Shown one piece after another: positions 27,609-37,245 of a stretch of DNA of 64,000 nt. Where the stretch lies: assembly GCF_902497855.1 (NCBI RefSeq), contig NZ_CABVHU010000002.1:124001-188000 (forward strand), in the 5' to 3' direction. The DNA comes from Pseudomonas fluorescens (GTDB lineage: Bacteria > Pseudomonadota > Gammaproteobacteria > Pseudomonadales > Pseudomonadaceae). The translations under genes and the position numbers were made by a program. Positions within the stretch are counted from its first letter, which is position 1. Every line of letters begins with the position of its first letter. Below the pieces are notes generated by a model. That model ran no database searches and was not told the DNA's origin. It saw nothing but the letters and a program-made list of their open reading frames with translations.

Positions 27609-27718
27609 GATCGTTCCCACGCTCTGCGTGGGAATGCATCCCGTGACGCTCTGCGTCACCTAAAAGCGGCACGCGGAGCGTCCCTGGCGGCATTCCCACG
27701 CGGAGCGTGGGAATGATC
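27609..27718. repeat. Palindromic repeat, class C, copy 2
   Basis: Same architecture as 15086-15190: the outer arms start GATCGTTCCCACGC and the inner arms hold GCGGAGCGTC-type blocks. It fills the 130-base space between the convergent ends of rlmJ (12 bases away) and msrA (10 bases away). Confidence 0.9.
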
Positions 27719-27727
27719 GGTGTGCGG

Positions 27728-28375
27728 TTAGATCGGGCAGGTCACGCCTGTACCGCCGATCCCGCAATACCCTTCCGGGTTCTTGGCCAGATACTGCTGG
27801 TGATACGCCTCGGCGAAGTAGACCGTCGGGGCTTCTTCGATTTCGGTGGTGATGGTGCCTTTGCCAGCCTTGGTCAGTTCGGCCTGGAACACCTGCTCGC
27901 TGTGCTTGGCAGCTGCCAGCTGGTCTGGGTTGGTGGCGTAGATGACCGAGCGGTACTGGGTGCCGATGTCGTTGCCCTGACGCATGCCCTGAGTCGGGTT
28001 GTGCAGCTCCCAGAACATCTTCAGCAGCTCGTCGTAGCTGACTTTTTCCGGCTCGTAGACCACGAGCACAACTTCGCTGTGACCGGTCAGGCCCGAGCAG
28101 ACTTCTTCATAGGTCGGATTCGGCGTGAAACCACCGGCATACCCCACCACGGTGCTGACTACGCCTTCACGCTGCCAGAAGCGACGTTCCGCACCCCAAA
28201 AGCAACCCAGGCCGAAGATTGCAAAGTCGACATTGTTGGCGAACGGGCCCAGTAGCGGGGCATCGTGGACGAAATGTTTTTCCGGCAGGGACATTGGCGT
28301 TTCACGGCCAGGCAGGGCTTGTTCTTTGGTAGGGAGCACGTTTTTGTTTACCAGGATTTCCGAGCGCAGAACCAT
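27728..28375 (-). CDS. msrA: Peptide methionine (S)-S-oxide reductase MsrA
   Basis: 215 aa. The catalytic block is [11 protein letters not shown] (Cys58), followed by [24 protein letters not shown] in two conserved parts and the C-terminal Cys of GYCGIGGTG for recycling. It repairs S-epimer methionine sulfoxide with thioredoxin. AGAGGA lies 6 bases before the ATG. It is convergent with rlmJ through a class C repeat. Confidence 0.96.
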   Translation of the reverse strand: MVLRSEILVNKNVLPTKEQALPGRETPMSLPEKHFVHDAPLLGPFANNVDFAIFGLGCFWGAERRFWQREGVVSTVVGYAGGFTPNPTYEEVCSGLTGHSEVVLVVYEPEKVSYDELLKMFWELHNPTQGMRQGNDIGTQYRSVIYATNPDQLAAAKHSEQVFQAELTKAGKGTITTEIEEAPTVYFAEAYHQQYLAKNPEGYCGIGGTGVTCPI

Positions 28376-28474
28376 TATCAGTCCTCTCAGTCAGGTTGGA
28401 ATGTTGATACGCAGAACGCCAGTGTGCCCAATGCCGTCCCATTACGCACTATCTCTGTGGGAGCGAGACCGCTG

Positions 28475-30574
28475 TCAGGCGATCGGGCCACGCGGGTAGC
28501 GTTTGAGTTTTTCGATCAGCTCGCCGCCTGGAATCGGTCGGTCGAACAGGTAGCCCTGGCCGACATCGCAGCGGTGGCGCCTCAAAAACGCAAGCTGCTC
28601 GGCCGTCTCGATGCCTTCAGCCACGACCTTGAGCTTCAGGTTGTGGGCCATGGCGATCACCGCTGAGGTGATTTCCATGTCGTCCTGGTTGTCCGGAATT
28701 TCGTGGATGAAGCTTCGATCGATCTTGATGATGTCGATCGGGAATTTTTTCAAGTAACTGAGCGACGAGTAACCGGTCCCGAAGTCGTCCATGGCCAGGG
28801 TCAGGCCCAGACGCTTGAGTTGGTCAAGCTGCAGGTGGGTGTCTTCGGTGGCTTCCAGCAGCAGGCCCTCCGTCAACTCAAGCTCCAGCAGGTTCGCTGG
28901 CAGTGCTTCTTCCTTGAGGATGCTGGCGATCGACGCCACCAGGTCCGGGTCGGAGAACTGTTTGGGCGACAGGTTGATCGCCACCTGAAGATTGCCCAGG
29001 CCAGCGGCCGTCAGGTCTTTGCTCATGCGGCAGGCCTGGCGGGCGATCCACTTGCCGATCGGAATGATCAGGCCGGTTTCTTCGGCGACGCTGATGAACT
29101 GATCCGGACGGATCATGCCTTTTTCCGGATGGTTCCAGCGCAGCAAGGCTTCCATTCCCAGCAGGCGACCGCTGCGCAGGCAGAGCTTGGGTTGATAAAA
29201 CACGTCCAGTTCATTCTGGGTCAGGGCCCGGCGCAGGTTGTTCTCGACGAACAGCTTATAGCTGGCCTCGGCGTTCAATGCTTCGGTAAACACCTGAACC
29301 TGATGTTTGCCGTTGGCCTTGGCCTTGTGCAGCGCCAGCCCGGCGTTGCGCATCAGGGTCTGCGGGTCGCGCCCGTGCAGCGGCGCGCAGGCCAGGCCCA
29401 CGGAACCGGTGACGCTGATCAATTGGTTGTCGACGAACATCGGCTTGTCGAGGGTCGCCAGCAATTGGTTGGCGACTTGCTGGCCAACCGAGATGTCGGT
29501 GTTGTCCAGCAGCACAGCGAATTCGTTACTGGCGAAGCGCGCCAGGCTGCCACTCGGGCTCAGGCTGTTGCGCAGGCGCCGGGCCAGGCTGATCAGCAAC
29601 TTGTCACCGGTTTGATGGCCAAGGCTGTCGTTGATCCGCTTGAAGTTGTCGATGTCCACCAGCAACAGGCTGATCGGTGTATCGCTGTCCCGGGCGAAGC
29701 GCTCATCGAGGTTGCGGATGAACGCCGGGCGGTTGCCGAGGTTGGTCAGGTTGTCGGTGTAGGCCAGGCGCTCGATGCGCTGCTGGGCAAGCTTGGCCTG
29801 GGTGATGTCTTCATAGATGCCGATGTAATGGGTCAGCTCGCGGTTGTCACCGTAGACTTTGGAAATCGACAACTGGCCCCAGTAGGGTTCGAGGTTTTTG
29901 CGCCGGCTTTTGAATTCGCCCTGCCAGCTGTTACCCATGGTCAGCGCCGAGGGCGCGTCAAACAGCAGTTCGCTGAGATTTTCCAGCGCCGGCAATTGCG
30001 ACAGCCGCTGGCCGTGGACTTCATCGGTGGTGTACTGGGTGATCGCCGTGAAGCTTGGGTTGACGTACTCCACCACGCCGTCGCAATTGACCAGCAGGAA
30101 GGCGCTGGCGCTTTGTTCCACCGCACGCTGGAACAGGTGCAGAGCGCTCGGCGTCGGTAGCCGCAGTTCGTCCTCGAACACTCCGCCGACCACCATCAGG
30201 TAGCCGCGCAGCAGGTGGCGATTGTGTTGTCGGTAGGCTTCGCCCAGCTCAAGCAGGCTCAGGGCGCCTTTGGCGGTGTGCAGGGTGTAGCGGATCAGGT
30301 AATGCGGGCTGTCGCGAAGTTGCTGCTGAATCGCGTCGTGCAGTCGATAGCGCGCTTCGGGCTCCATCAGACTGGCGTAGGGTGAGTCGACCAGGGCACA
30401 AAGCTCCGTCGCCGGCTGACCGAACTGTCGTTCGCAATTGGCGTCGAGAAACAGCAGCGCCCAGCTCGGTTCATTCAGCCGTTCGAAACGCAGCATGCCC
30501 AGCCGCGATGGCACAGGCAACTGCGTCACGACCTCGGCCACCATACGGCTGATGGCATCGGGTTGGCTTTTCAT
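28475..30574 (-). CDS. dipA: Cyclic di-GMP phosphodiesterase, PAS-GGDEF(degenerate)-EAL (DipA)
   Basis: 699 aa. PAS-like sensory regions lie at about 25-130 and 145-265. The GGDEF domain (270-430) has the signature replaced by ASNEF (348-352), so it should not make c-di-GMP. The EAL domain (445-690) is intact: EALLRW (475-480), LELTEG, DDFGTGYSSL, KIDRSF, VAEGIE. This layout, and the place between msrA and aceF, match P. aeruginosa PA5017/DipA, a phosphodiesterase needed for biofilm dispersion (recollection). No membrane segment is seen. The ATG at 30574 has a weak ribosome site; longer in-frame forms have no family-like N-terminus. Confidence 0.85.
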   Translation of the reverse strand: MKSQPDAISRMVAEVVTQLPVPSRLGMLRFERLNEPSWALLFLDANCERQFGQPATELCALVDSPYASLMEPEARYRLHDAIQQQLRDSPHYLIRYTLHTAKGALSLLELGEAYRQHNRHLLRGYLMVVGGVFEDELRLPTPSALHLFQRAVEQSASAFLLVNCDGVVEYVNPSFTAITQYTTDEVHGQRLSQLPALENLSELLFDAPSALTMGNSWQGEFKSRRKNLEPYWGQLSISKVYGDNRELTHYIGIYEDITQAKLAQQRIERLAYTDNLTNLGNRPAFIRNLDERFARDSDTPISLLLVDIDNFKRINDSLGHQTGDKLLISLARRLRNSLSPSGSLARFASNEFAVLLDNTDISVGQQVANQLLATLDKPMFVDNQLISVTGSVGLACAPLHGRDPQTLMRNAGLALHKAKANGKHQVQVFTEALNAEASYKLFVENNLRRALTQNELDVFYQPKLCLRSGRLLGMEALLRWNHPEKGMIRPDQFISVAEETGLIIPIGKWIARQACRMSKDLTAAGLGNLQVAINLSPKQFSDPDLVASIASILKEEALPANLLELELTEGLLLEATEDTHLQLDQLKRLGLTLAMDDFGTGYSSLSYLKKFPIDIIKIDRSFIHEIPDNQDDMEITSAVIAMAHNLKLKVVAEGIETAEQLAFLRRHRCDVGQGYLFDRPIPGGELIEKLKRYPRGPIA

Positions 30575-30762
30575 GAAGGGAGACTCGCTTCGAAGGTGCT
30601 GGTCGCGCCGGGCTCGCGCCCTCTTTTCTGTTGCGTGACGCAAGGTTGCATCATTGCGACACCGACTGACAAGCGAGATGAAAGCCAAGTGCTATAAGAA
30701 TAGGTCGGCAGGGGCCAGGAATGTTGCAGTGGCGGCACAAAAGCAGTGTTCCGGCCCGAAAG

Positions 30763-30796
30763 GATCGCAGCCCTGCAGGCTACGATCGGGGATTTT
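30763..30796 (+). terminator. Imperfect hairpin with T-run near the PhoD-like gene end
   Basis: GATCGCAGCC (30763-30772) and GGCTACGATC (30778-30787) pair with one mismatch, then GGGGATTTTT follows on the plus strand. It lies just after the stop of the minus-strand PhoD-like gene. The T-run favours the plus strand, where no gene precedes it; it may be a solitary REP-like palindrome instead. Confidence 0.35.
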
Positions 30797-32203
30797 TCAG
30801 CGCAATGGAATTTCAACACTCTGCAACAGGTTGCCCGTCCTGCCGTGATAACTGATGCGAATCTTTGCAGTATCAATCACCAGATGGGCAAAGTTGTCCT
30901 GGCTGATCACCTCGCCGGCCAGTTCATGCCGATACTCGCCCGATTCGGTTTTGGCCAATGGCTGATCGAGAATGAAGCTGGAAGCCTTGGCATAGGGCAG
31001 CATTTTGCTGTTGCTCAGTGGCGATGACACCAGGGTGTGAATCTCGAATTCCGGGTCCTCGCTGTGGGTCATTCGGCTGACCAGCGAGCCATGCACGTCG
31101 CCGGAGACGATAAAGACGTTCCTGAGGCGGTGCTTGCGGATGGTCTCCAGCAGGCGCAGGCGTTGCTCGGGAAACCCTTTCCAGCCATCATCAACGTCTC
31201 TGATCAGGTCGGGGTACAACATTACGCTGGTGACCACGAACTTGACCCGGGCCGTGCTGTTGATCAGCCACTCGCACAGTGCCTGCTCCTGCGCTTGATC
31301 AATCATGCGTCGGTCATCGGCTGCGAGCGTGCGCCGGGTGCGGCAATCAATGACGAACCATTCGATATCTCCTTCGCAAAATTGATACCAATATCGGTCC
31401 GATGCCGGATTGACCTGGCCGTTATCGAGCAGTGGGTGAGTCGGGCTGTGGCTGGCTTGATATAACTCGTAAGCGAGTATTGCATTGTTGTACATATAAT
31501 CGTCATCGCACTTTCTTTTGGTCGGCCAGTTATCCTCTATTTCATGATCATCAAGAATCATGTAAGTAGGAATAGTGGACATCAGCTGGCTGATATTGGG
31601 TTGGGAAAAAGCAATGCGGTATTTAACGAGCATTTGATTGAGTTCGCGGTCGGGCGCGATCGCGTTCAGGTCATCCAGATAAACCTGGTCGCCAATCATC
31701 AACATCGCGCTGACAGGTGGATCACTCTGCTCTGCAAGCGTTTTGATCGAGGCGAAAATCCGGTCGCTGAGGTGCGGCAATATCGGTACCCCGCCAGTCA
31801 ACTGCAGGTATCGGCACGAGCCGAAGATATAAGCGCGTGGCTGGGTCACTGCATCGGAAGGCGTGCGAAAGCGGTAAATGTCCTGGGGCCATTGCAGTGG
31901 CAGCTCCGTGACTGTCTCCAGGGTGTGCGCCGGGCTTGCAAGACTGAACCAGCCCGCCTGGTATTCGTATTCAGTGTTGGCCACGAGATCATTGAGGACA
32001 ATGACCTGGGACATGTCGCGTACGGATTCGAGTTTGGTAAAAACGCTGTCCAGCCAGGGTTGGTCCCCCCGCGGTCGATATCGGATACCGGCAAATGCCC
32101 GGGTGTTCATCTGGAACTGGCCACGCACGAAAATACGCGCGTGGTTAATTGTGGTGTGGCCAATAATCGGGCCGACCGTTGGTTTGAACATACTAGAGTC
32201 CAT
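30797..32203 (-). CDS. PhoD-like metallophosphoesterase
   Basis: 468 aa. An N-terminal fibronectin-like domain (about 1-115) is followed by the phosphoesterase domain with metal ligands in GDQVYLDD, DDHEIEDNW and SGDVHGSLVSR, the pattern of PhoD-type phosphatases/phosphodiesterases. No signal peptide or Tat motif is seen, so it is probably cytoplasmic, unlike secreted PhoD. The substrate is unknown. ATG at 32203 and 32191 are both possible. The gene is less GC-rich than aceEF and dipA, between which it is inserted relative to P. aeruginosa order, which suggests acquisition. Confidence 0.85.
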   Translation of the reverse strand: MDSSMFKPTVGPIIGHTTINHARIFVRGQFQMNTRAFAGIRYRPRGDQPWLDSVFTKLESVRDMSQVIVLNDLVANTEYEYQAGWFSLASPAHTLETVTELPLQWPQDIYRFRTPSDAVTQPRAYIFGSCRYLQLTGGVPILPHLSDRIFASIKTLAEQSDPPVSAMLMIGDQVYLDDLNAIAPDRELNQMLVKYRIAFSQPNISQLMSTIPTYMILDDHEIEDNWPTKRKCDDDYMYNNAILAYELYQASHSPTHPLLDNGQVNPASDRYWYQFCEGDIEWFVIDCRTRRTLAADDRRMIDQAQEQALCEWLINSTARVKFVVTSVMLYPDLIRDVDDGWKGFPEQRLRLLETIRKHRLRNVFIVSGDVHGSLVSRMTHSEDPEFEIHTLVSSPLSNSKMLPYAKASSFILDQPLAKTESGEYRHELAGEVISQDNFAHLVIDTAKIRISYHGRTGNLLQSVEIPLR

Positions 32204-32359
32204 TCAGTATTGCGCTTGTCGATCAAGTATTGATGTCGGCGCGCATCGTTAGATTCGTATCAATAAGACTATTGATTGGACCCTAAAAAATACCGGGCAG
32301 AAATGGACTGGAGTTGTGGGCGATATCAGCCACAACTGTAGGAAGTAAAAACGTCAGGC

Positions 32360-32390
32360 AAAAAAAAGCCCCGCCAAATGGGCGGGGTTG
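32360..32390 (-). terminator. Intrinsic terminator of aceEF
   Basis: On the minus strand, CCCCGCC and GGCGGGG form a 7-bp GC stem around CATTT, followed by CTTTTTTT. It lies about 70 bases after the aceF stop. Confidence 0.88.
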
Positions 32391-32430
32391 AGGTACGAGC
32401 GTGTGGCGCTCGGAAAGCGTGGAACGCAAC

Positions 32431-32454
32431 CGGCCCTCCGGTGACGGAGGGCCG
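32431..32454 (-). promoter_or_regulatory. Perfect hairpin directly after aceF
   Basis: CGGCCCTCCG and CGGAGGGCCG form a 10-bp stem with a four-base loop, starting 7 bases past the aceF stop and upstream of the true terminator. Without a T-run it is more likely a 3'-end stabilising structure than a terminator (inference). Confidence 0.6.
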
Positions 32455-32461
32455 ATCGGTG

Positions 32462-34426
32462 TTACAGCAGGATGGTGCGGATGTCCGCCAGCAGGGCGCT
32501 CAATCGCTGGGTGAAGCGTGCCGCAGCGGCGCCGTTGATCACACGGTGATCGTAGGACAGAGACAGTGGCAGCATCAGTTTCGGCTGGAAGGCTTTGCCG
32601 TCCCAGACTGGCTGGATGGTTGCCTTGGAAACACCGAGGATCGCCACTTCCGGCGCGTTGACGATCGGCGTGAAGCCGGTGCCGCCAATGTGACCGAGGC
32701 TGGAAATGGTGAAGCAGGCGCCTTGCATGTCGTCAGCGGTGAGCTTCTTGTCGCGGGCTTTGGCGGCCAGCACGGCGGCTTCGGCTGCCAGTTGCAACAG
32801 GCTCTTCTGGTCGACGTTCTTGATGACCGGTACCAGCAGGCCATCAGGGGTGTCGACGGCGAAGCCGATGTTCACGTACTTCTTGCGGATGATCGCCTTG
32901 CCGCTTGGCGCCAGCGAACTGTTGAAGTCCGGCAGTTCCTTGAGCATGTGCGCGCAGGATTTGAGCAGCAGCGGCAGGATGGTCAGCTTGACGCCGGCCT
33001 TTTCTGCCACGGCTTTCTGAGCGACGCGGAACGCTTCAAGCTCGGTAATATCAGCCGAATCGAACTGGGTCACGTGCGGAATGTTCAGCCAGCTGCGGTG
33101 CAGGCTCGACGCGCCGATTTGCATCAGGCGAGTCATTGGCACTTCTTCGATTTCGCCGAAACGGCTGAAGTCGACGACCGGAATCGGCGGGATGCCCGCG
33201 CCGCCGGTTGCGCCAGGAGCAGCGGCCGGTGCTTGCTTGGCCTTCTGCATCATGGCCTTGACGTAAACCTGCACGTCTTCCTTGAGGATGCGACCGTGCG
33301 GACCGCTGGCGCCGACGGCGTCCAGTTCGACGCCGAATTCACGAGCCAGTTGGCGTACAGCCGGGCCAGCATGAACCTTGGCGCCCGGTTTGGCCGGGGC
33401 CGCAGCAGGTGCCGCCGCTGCCGGAGCAGCAGGGGCTGCGGCGGCTGGAGCAGGAGCAGCAGCGCTCGGTGCCGCAGCGGCCGGAGCCGGGGCAGCAGCA
33501 GGCGCAGCGCCTTTGACTTTCAGCTTGAGGATCAGGTCGCCGGTACCGACTTCGTCGTCCAGCTTGATGGAAACGCTTTCCACCACGCCAGCGGCAGGCG
33601 ATGGAATTTCCATGCTTGCCTTGTCGGATTCCAGGGTGATCAGCGACTGGTCGGCTTCAACGGTGTCGCCGGCCTTGACCAGGACTTCGATGATCTTGGC
33701 CTTGCCTGCCGAACCGATGTCCGGGACGTGAATGTCCTGAACGCTGTCGGCTACTGGAGCAGCCGGGGCTGCCGCAGGAGCAGGCGCAGCAGCCGGAGCA
33801 GCGGCCTGGGCCGGCGCGGCAGCAGCCGGTGCCGCAGCACCTGCCACTTCCAGATCCAGAATCAGATCGCCAGTGCCGACTTCGTCGTTGAGCTTGACGC
33901 TGATGGCCTTGACCACGCCAGCAACAGGCGATGGGATTTCCATGCTGGCCTTGTCGGATTCCAGGGTGATCAGCGACTGATCAGCCTCGACGGTGTCGCC
34001 GACCTTGACCTGGATCTCGATGATCTGGGCTTTGCCCGACGAGCCGATGTCCGGCACGTGCACTTGCTGAACCGAAGCGGCAGCAGGCGCAGCGGCAGGA
34101 GCGGTAGGAGCGGCCGGCGCTGGAGCAGCAGCCGGTTTCTCTTCAGCTTTGGCCGCCGGTGCAGCGGCAGCCGCAGGGGCTGCCGCAGCGGCACCTTCGA
34201 CTTCCAGCTCCAGCAGTTCGTCGCCTTCTTTCAGGCGGTCGCCGATGTTTACTTTCAGGCTTTTGACGATGCCGGCCTTGGGCGCAGGAATTTCCATGCT
34301 CGCCTTGTCCGACTCAAGCGTCAGGATGCTCTGGTCGGCTTCGATACGGTCGCCGACCTTCACAAACAGTTCAATTACTTCACCTTCACCGCTGCCGATG
34401 TCAGGTACGCGAATGAGTTCGCTCAC
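32462..34426 (-). CDS. aceF: Dihydrolipoyl acetyltransferase, pyruvate dehydrogenase E2 (AceF)
   Basis: 654 aa. Three lipoyl domains in a row, each with ESDKASMEIP; the lipoylated lysines are K41, K159 and K269. Ala-Pro-rich linkers join them. A peripheral subunit-binding domain (near 340-380, AGPAVRQLAREFGV) and the catalytic acyltransferase domain ending SLSYDHRVINGAAAARF (catalytic His) follow. It transfers the acetyl group from E1 to CoA. Three lipoyl domains match the E. coli form. The start lies 11 bases after the aceE stop, with GGAG before it, so the two are one operon. Confidence 0.97.
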   Translation of the reverse strand: MSELIRVPDIGSGEGEVIELFVKVGDRIEADQSILTLESDKASMEIPAPKAGIVKSLKVNIGDRLKEGDELLELEVEGAAAAAPAAAAAPAAKAEEKPAAAPAPAAPTAPAAAPAAASVQQVHVPDIGSSGKAQIIEIQVKVGDTVEADQSLITLESDKASMEIPSPVAGVVKAISVKLNDEVGTGDLILDLEVAGAAAPAAAAPAQAAAPAAAPAPAAAPAAPVADSVQDIHVPDIGSAGKAKIIEVLVKAGDTVEADQSLITLESDKASMEIPSPAAGVVESVSIKLDDEVGTGDLILKLKVKGAAPAAAPAPAAAAPSAAAPAPAAAAPAAPAAAAPAAAPAKPGAKVHAGPAVRQLAREFGVELDAVGASGPHGRILKEDVQVYVKAMMQKAKQAPAAAPGATGGAGIPPIPVVDFSRFGEIEEVPMTRLMQIGASSLHRSWLNIPHVTQFDSADITELEAFRVAQKAVAEKAGVKLTILPLLLKSCAHMLKELPDFNSSLAPSGKAIIRKKYVNIGFAVDTPDGLLVPVIKNVDQKSLLQLAAEAAVLAAKARDKKLTADDMQGACFTISSLGHIGGTGFTPIVNAPEVAILGVSKATIQPVWDGKAFQPKLMLPLSLSYDHRVINGAAAARFTQRLSALLADIRTILL

Positions 34427-34437
34427 AGAGTGTCTCC

Positions 34438-37083
34438 TCAGCAGTCCAGTGGGTTGCGTTTTTCCGGGTTGATCCCGAACTTGGCGATGGCTTCAGACAC
34501 CACCTTGGGTTCGATATCACCACGGTCAGCCAAGGCTTCCAGGGCTGCCAACACCACGAAATGACGGTCGACTTCGAAGAAGTGACGCAGCTTCTTGCGG
34601 CTGTCACTGCGGCCGAAACCGTCGGTGCCCAGGACTTTGAATTCCTTGGACGGGACCCACTGGCGAATTTGCTCAGCGAACAGCTTCATGTAGTCGGTAG
34701 ACGCGATGACCGGACCTTTACGGCCGTTCAGGCACTCTTCGACATAGCTCAGTTTAGGCTTCTGGCCCGGGTGCAGGCGGTTGCTGCGCTCGACGGCCAG
34801 GCCATCGCGACGCAACTCGTTGAAGCTGGTCACGCTCCAGACATCAGCGCCGACGTTGAACTGTTCACGCAGAATCTTCGCCGCTTCACGGACTTCACGC
34901 AGGATGGTGCCGGAGCCCATCAGCTGAACGTGGTGCGCCGCTTCGCGGGTGTCTTCTTCGAGCAGGTACATGCCCTTGATGATGCCTTCTTCGACACCGG
35001 CCGGCATGGCTGGCTGCTGGTAGGACTCGTTCATCACGGTGATGTAGTAGAAGACGTCCTGCTGCTCTTCGGTCATCTTCTTCATGCCGTCCTGGATGAT
35101 CACCGCCAGCTCGTAGCCGTAGGTTGGATCAAAGGTGCGGCAGTTCGGGATGGTGGCAGCCAGGATGTGGCTGTGACCGTCTTCGTGTTGCAGGCCTTCG
35201 CCGTTCAGCGTGGTCCGGCCTGCGGTGCCGCCGATCAGGAAGCCACGGGTACGGCTGTCGCCAGCGGCCCAGGCGAGGTCGCCAATACGCTGGAAACCGA
35301 ACATCGAGTAGAAGATGTAGAACGGCAGCATCGGCTGGTTGTGGCTGGAGTACGAAGTGCCGGCAGCGATGAAGGAGCTCATGGCGCCCGCTTCGTTGAT
35401 GCCTTCTTCGAGGATCTGGCCCTTCTTGTCTTCTTTGTAGAACATCACCTGGTCTTTATCGACTGGCTCGTAGAGCTGGCCGACGGACGAGTAGATGCCC
35501 AACTGACGGAACATGCCTTCCATACCGAAGGTACGGGCTTCGTCCGGGATGATCGGAACGATGCGCGAACCGATTTCCTTGTCCTTGACCAGCTGCGCGA
35601 GGATCCGCACGAAGGCCATGGTGGTGGAAATTTCACGGTCGCCCGAGCCGTCCAGGATTGCCTTGAGGGTATCCAGCGGTGGCGTCGGGATGTCGAAGCT
35701 CTTGGCGCGGCGCTGTGGCACGAAACCGCCCAGTGCAGTACGGCGCTCGCTCAGGTAACGGGCTTCGGCGCTGTTTGGTTCCGGTTTGAAGAACGGCAGG
35801 TTTTCCAGCTCTTCGTCCTTGACCGGGATGTCGAAGCGATCGCGGAACAACTTCAGGCTGTCGACGTCGACTTTCTTGGTGTTGTGCGCAGTGTTTTTCG
35901 CTTCGCCGGCACCGGTGCCATAACCCTTGATGGTCTTGGCCAGGATGACGGTCGGTTGTTCTTTGTGGTTGACCGCTTCGTGGTACGCCGCGTAGACCTT
36001 GTACGGGTCGTGGCCGCCACGGTTGAGTTTCCAGATCTCGTCGTCGGACAGGTCTGCAACCATCGCCTTGAGTTCTGGCGAGTTGAAGAAGTGTTCACGC
36101 ACGAACGCGCCGTCTTTGGCTTTGTAGTTCTGGTACTCGCCGTCGATGACTTCGTCCATGCGGCGTTGCAGGATGCCGTCGACGTCTTTGGCCAGCAGTG
36201 GGTCCCAGAAACGGCCCCAGATGACTTTGGTCACGTTCCACTGAGCACCGCGGAACACGCCTTCGAGTTCCTGGATGATCTTGCCGTTGCCGCGAACCGG
36301 GCCATCGAGGCGCTGCAGGTTGCAGTTGATGACGAAGATCAGGTTGTCGAGCTTCTCGCGGCCAGCCAGCGAGATCGCGCCCAGGGATTCCGGCTCGTCG
36401 CACTCGCCGTCGCCCAGGAAGCACCAGACTTTCTGCTTGCCTTCAGGGATGAAGCCACGGGCCTCCAGGTACTTCATGAAGCGTGCCTGGTAGATCGCCT
36501 GGATCGGGCCCAGACCCATGGATACGGTCGGGAACTGCCAGAAGTCCGGCATCAGCCAAGGGTGCGGGTAGGACGACAAGCCCTGACCGTCGACTTCCTG
36601 GCGGAAGTTGTTCATCTGGTCTTCGGTGATGCGGCCTTCCATGAACGCACGGGCGTAAACGCCTGGCGAGGTGTGGCCCTGGAAGTAGATCAGGTCGCCG
36701 CCGTGCTCGTCGGTCGGGGCCTGAAAGAAGTAGTTGAAGCCGATGTCATACAGGGTCGCACTGGAAGCGAAGCTGGAGATGTGACCACCCAGGTCAGAAT
36801 CTTTCAGGTTCGTACGCATTACCATGGCCATCGCGTTCCAGCGTACCAACGAGCGAATGCGGCGTTCCATGAACAGGTCGCCAGGCATGCGTGCTTCGTG
36901 GGTAACGGGGATGGTGTTGCGGTACGGCGTGGTGATGGCGTAAGGCAACTGCGAACCGCTGCGGGTCGCGAGTTCACCCATACGGGTCATCAGATAGTGA
37001 GCGCGGTCTTCGCCTTCTTTGTCGAGAACCGATTCCAGGGCGTCCAGCCATTCCTGGGTTTCGACGGGATCGAGGTCTTGCAT
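34438..37083 (-). CDS. aceE: Pyruvate dehydrogenase E1 component (AceE)
   Basis: 881 aa, the usual length of homodimeric E1. The thiamine diphosphate motif runs from GDGECDEPES to NCNLQRLDGPV. Other conserved blocks are FMEGRITEDQMNNFRQEV and EGLQHEDGHSH. It decarboxylates pyruvate and reductively acetylates the E2 lipoyl groups. TGGAG precedes the ATG. The upstream space carries two copies of a 15-base palindrome that fits the GntR-type operator pattern. Confidence 0.97.
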   Translation of the reverse strand: MQDLDPVETQEWLDALESVLDKEGEDRAHYLMTRMGELATRSGSQLPYAITTPYRNTIPVTHEARMPGDLFMERRIRSLVRWNAMAMVMRTNLKDSDLGGHISSFASSATLYDIGFNYFFQAPTDEHGGDLIYFQGHTSPGVYARAFMEGRITEDQMNNFRQEVDGQGLSSYPHPWLMPDFWQFPTVSMGLGPIQAIYQARFMKYLEARGFIPEGKQKVWCFLGDGECDEPESLGAISLAGREKLDNLIFVINCNLQRLDGPVRGNGKIIQELEGVFRGAQWNVTKVIWGRFWDPLLAKDVDGILQRRMDEVIDGEYQNYKAKDGAFVREHFFNSPELKAMVADLSDDEIWKLNRGGHDPYKVYAAYHEAVNHKEQPTVILAKTIKGYGTGAGEAKNTAHNTKKVDVDSLKLFRDRFDIPVKDEELENLPFFKPEPNSAEARYLSERRTALGGFVPQRRAKSFDIPTPPLDTLKAILDGSGDREISTTMAFVRILAQLVKDKEIGSRIVPIIPDEARTFGMEGMFRQLGIYSSVGQLYEPVDKDQVMFYKEDKKGQILEEGINEAGAMSSFIAAGTSYSSHNQPMLPFYIFYSMFGFQRIGDLAWAAGDSRTRGFLIGGTAGRTTLNGEGLQHEDGHSHILAATIPNCRTFDPTYGYELAVIIQDGMKKMTEEQQDVFYYITVMNESYQQPAMPAGVEEGIIKGMYLLEEDTREAAHHVQLMGSGTILREVREAAKILREQFNVGADVWSVTSFNELRRDGLAVERSNRLHPGQKPKLSYVEECLNGRKGPVIASTDYMKLFAEQIRQWVPSKEFKVLGTDGFGRSDSRKKLRHFFEVDRHFVVLAALEALADRGDIEPKVVSEAIAKFGINPEKRNPLDC

Positions 37084-37193
37084 GGCTTGCTCCAGGGCGG
37101 AAAGGCTTCCAGAATCGGTTGCCTGAGTTTGCGACTGGCCTTGTGGGCAGACGATATAAATTCTTGGATTGCCGAGAGGTTGTTCCGGCGGCG

Positions 37194-37208
37194 TGTAGTT
37201 TTACTACA
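37194..37208. promoter_or_regulatory. GntR-type operator palindrome, aceE-proximal
   Basis: TGTAGTTTTACTACA is a perfect palindrome (TGTAGT, three bases, ACTACA). It contains TNGTNNNACNA, the general pattern of FadR-subfamily GntR regulators such as PdhR (family knowledge). It lies 111 bases before the aceE start. Confidence 0.65.
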
Positions 37209-37245
37209 AATCATCGGGCATTTCAGCCTTTCGAATGTATAGACG

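Noticed and set aside
28456..28467. A single TGTGGGAGCGAG near the end of dipA as a REP doublet.
   Set aside because: Only half an arm is present and no inverse partner follows; treated as a decayed remnant.
33378..34194. Ala/Pro-rich repetitive DNA within aceF as a possible tandem-repeat element.
   Set aside because: It encodes the flexible linkers between the three lipoyl domains of E2, a normal feature.
32378..37242. Very long plus-strand open frames opposite aceF and aceE (about 730 and 890 codons).
   Set aside because: They are antisense shadows caused by high GC at third positions; aceF and aceE on the minus strand have complete family motifs.
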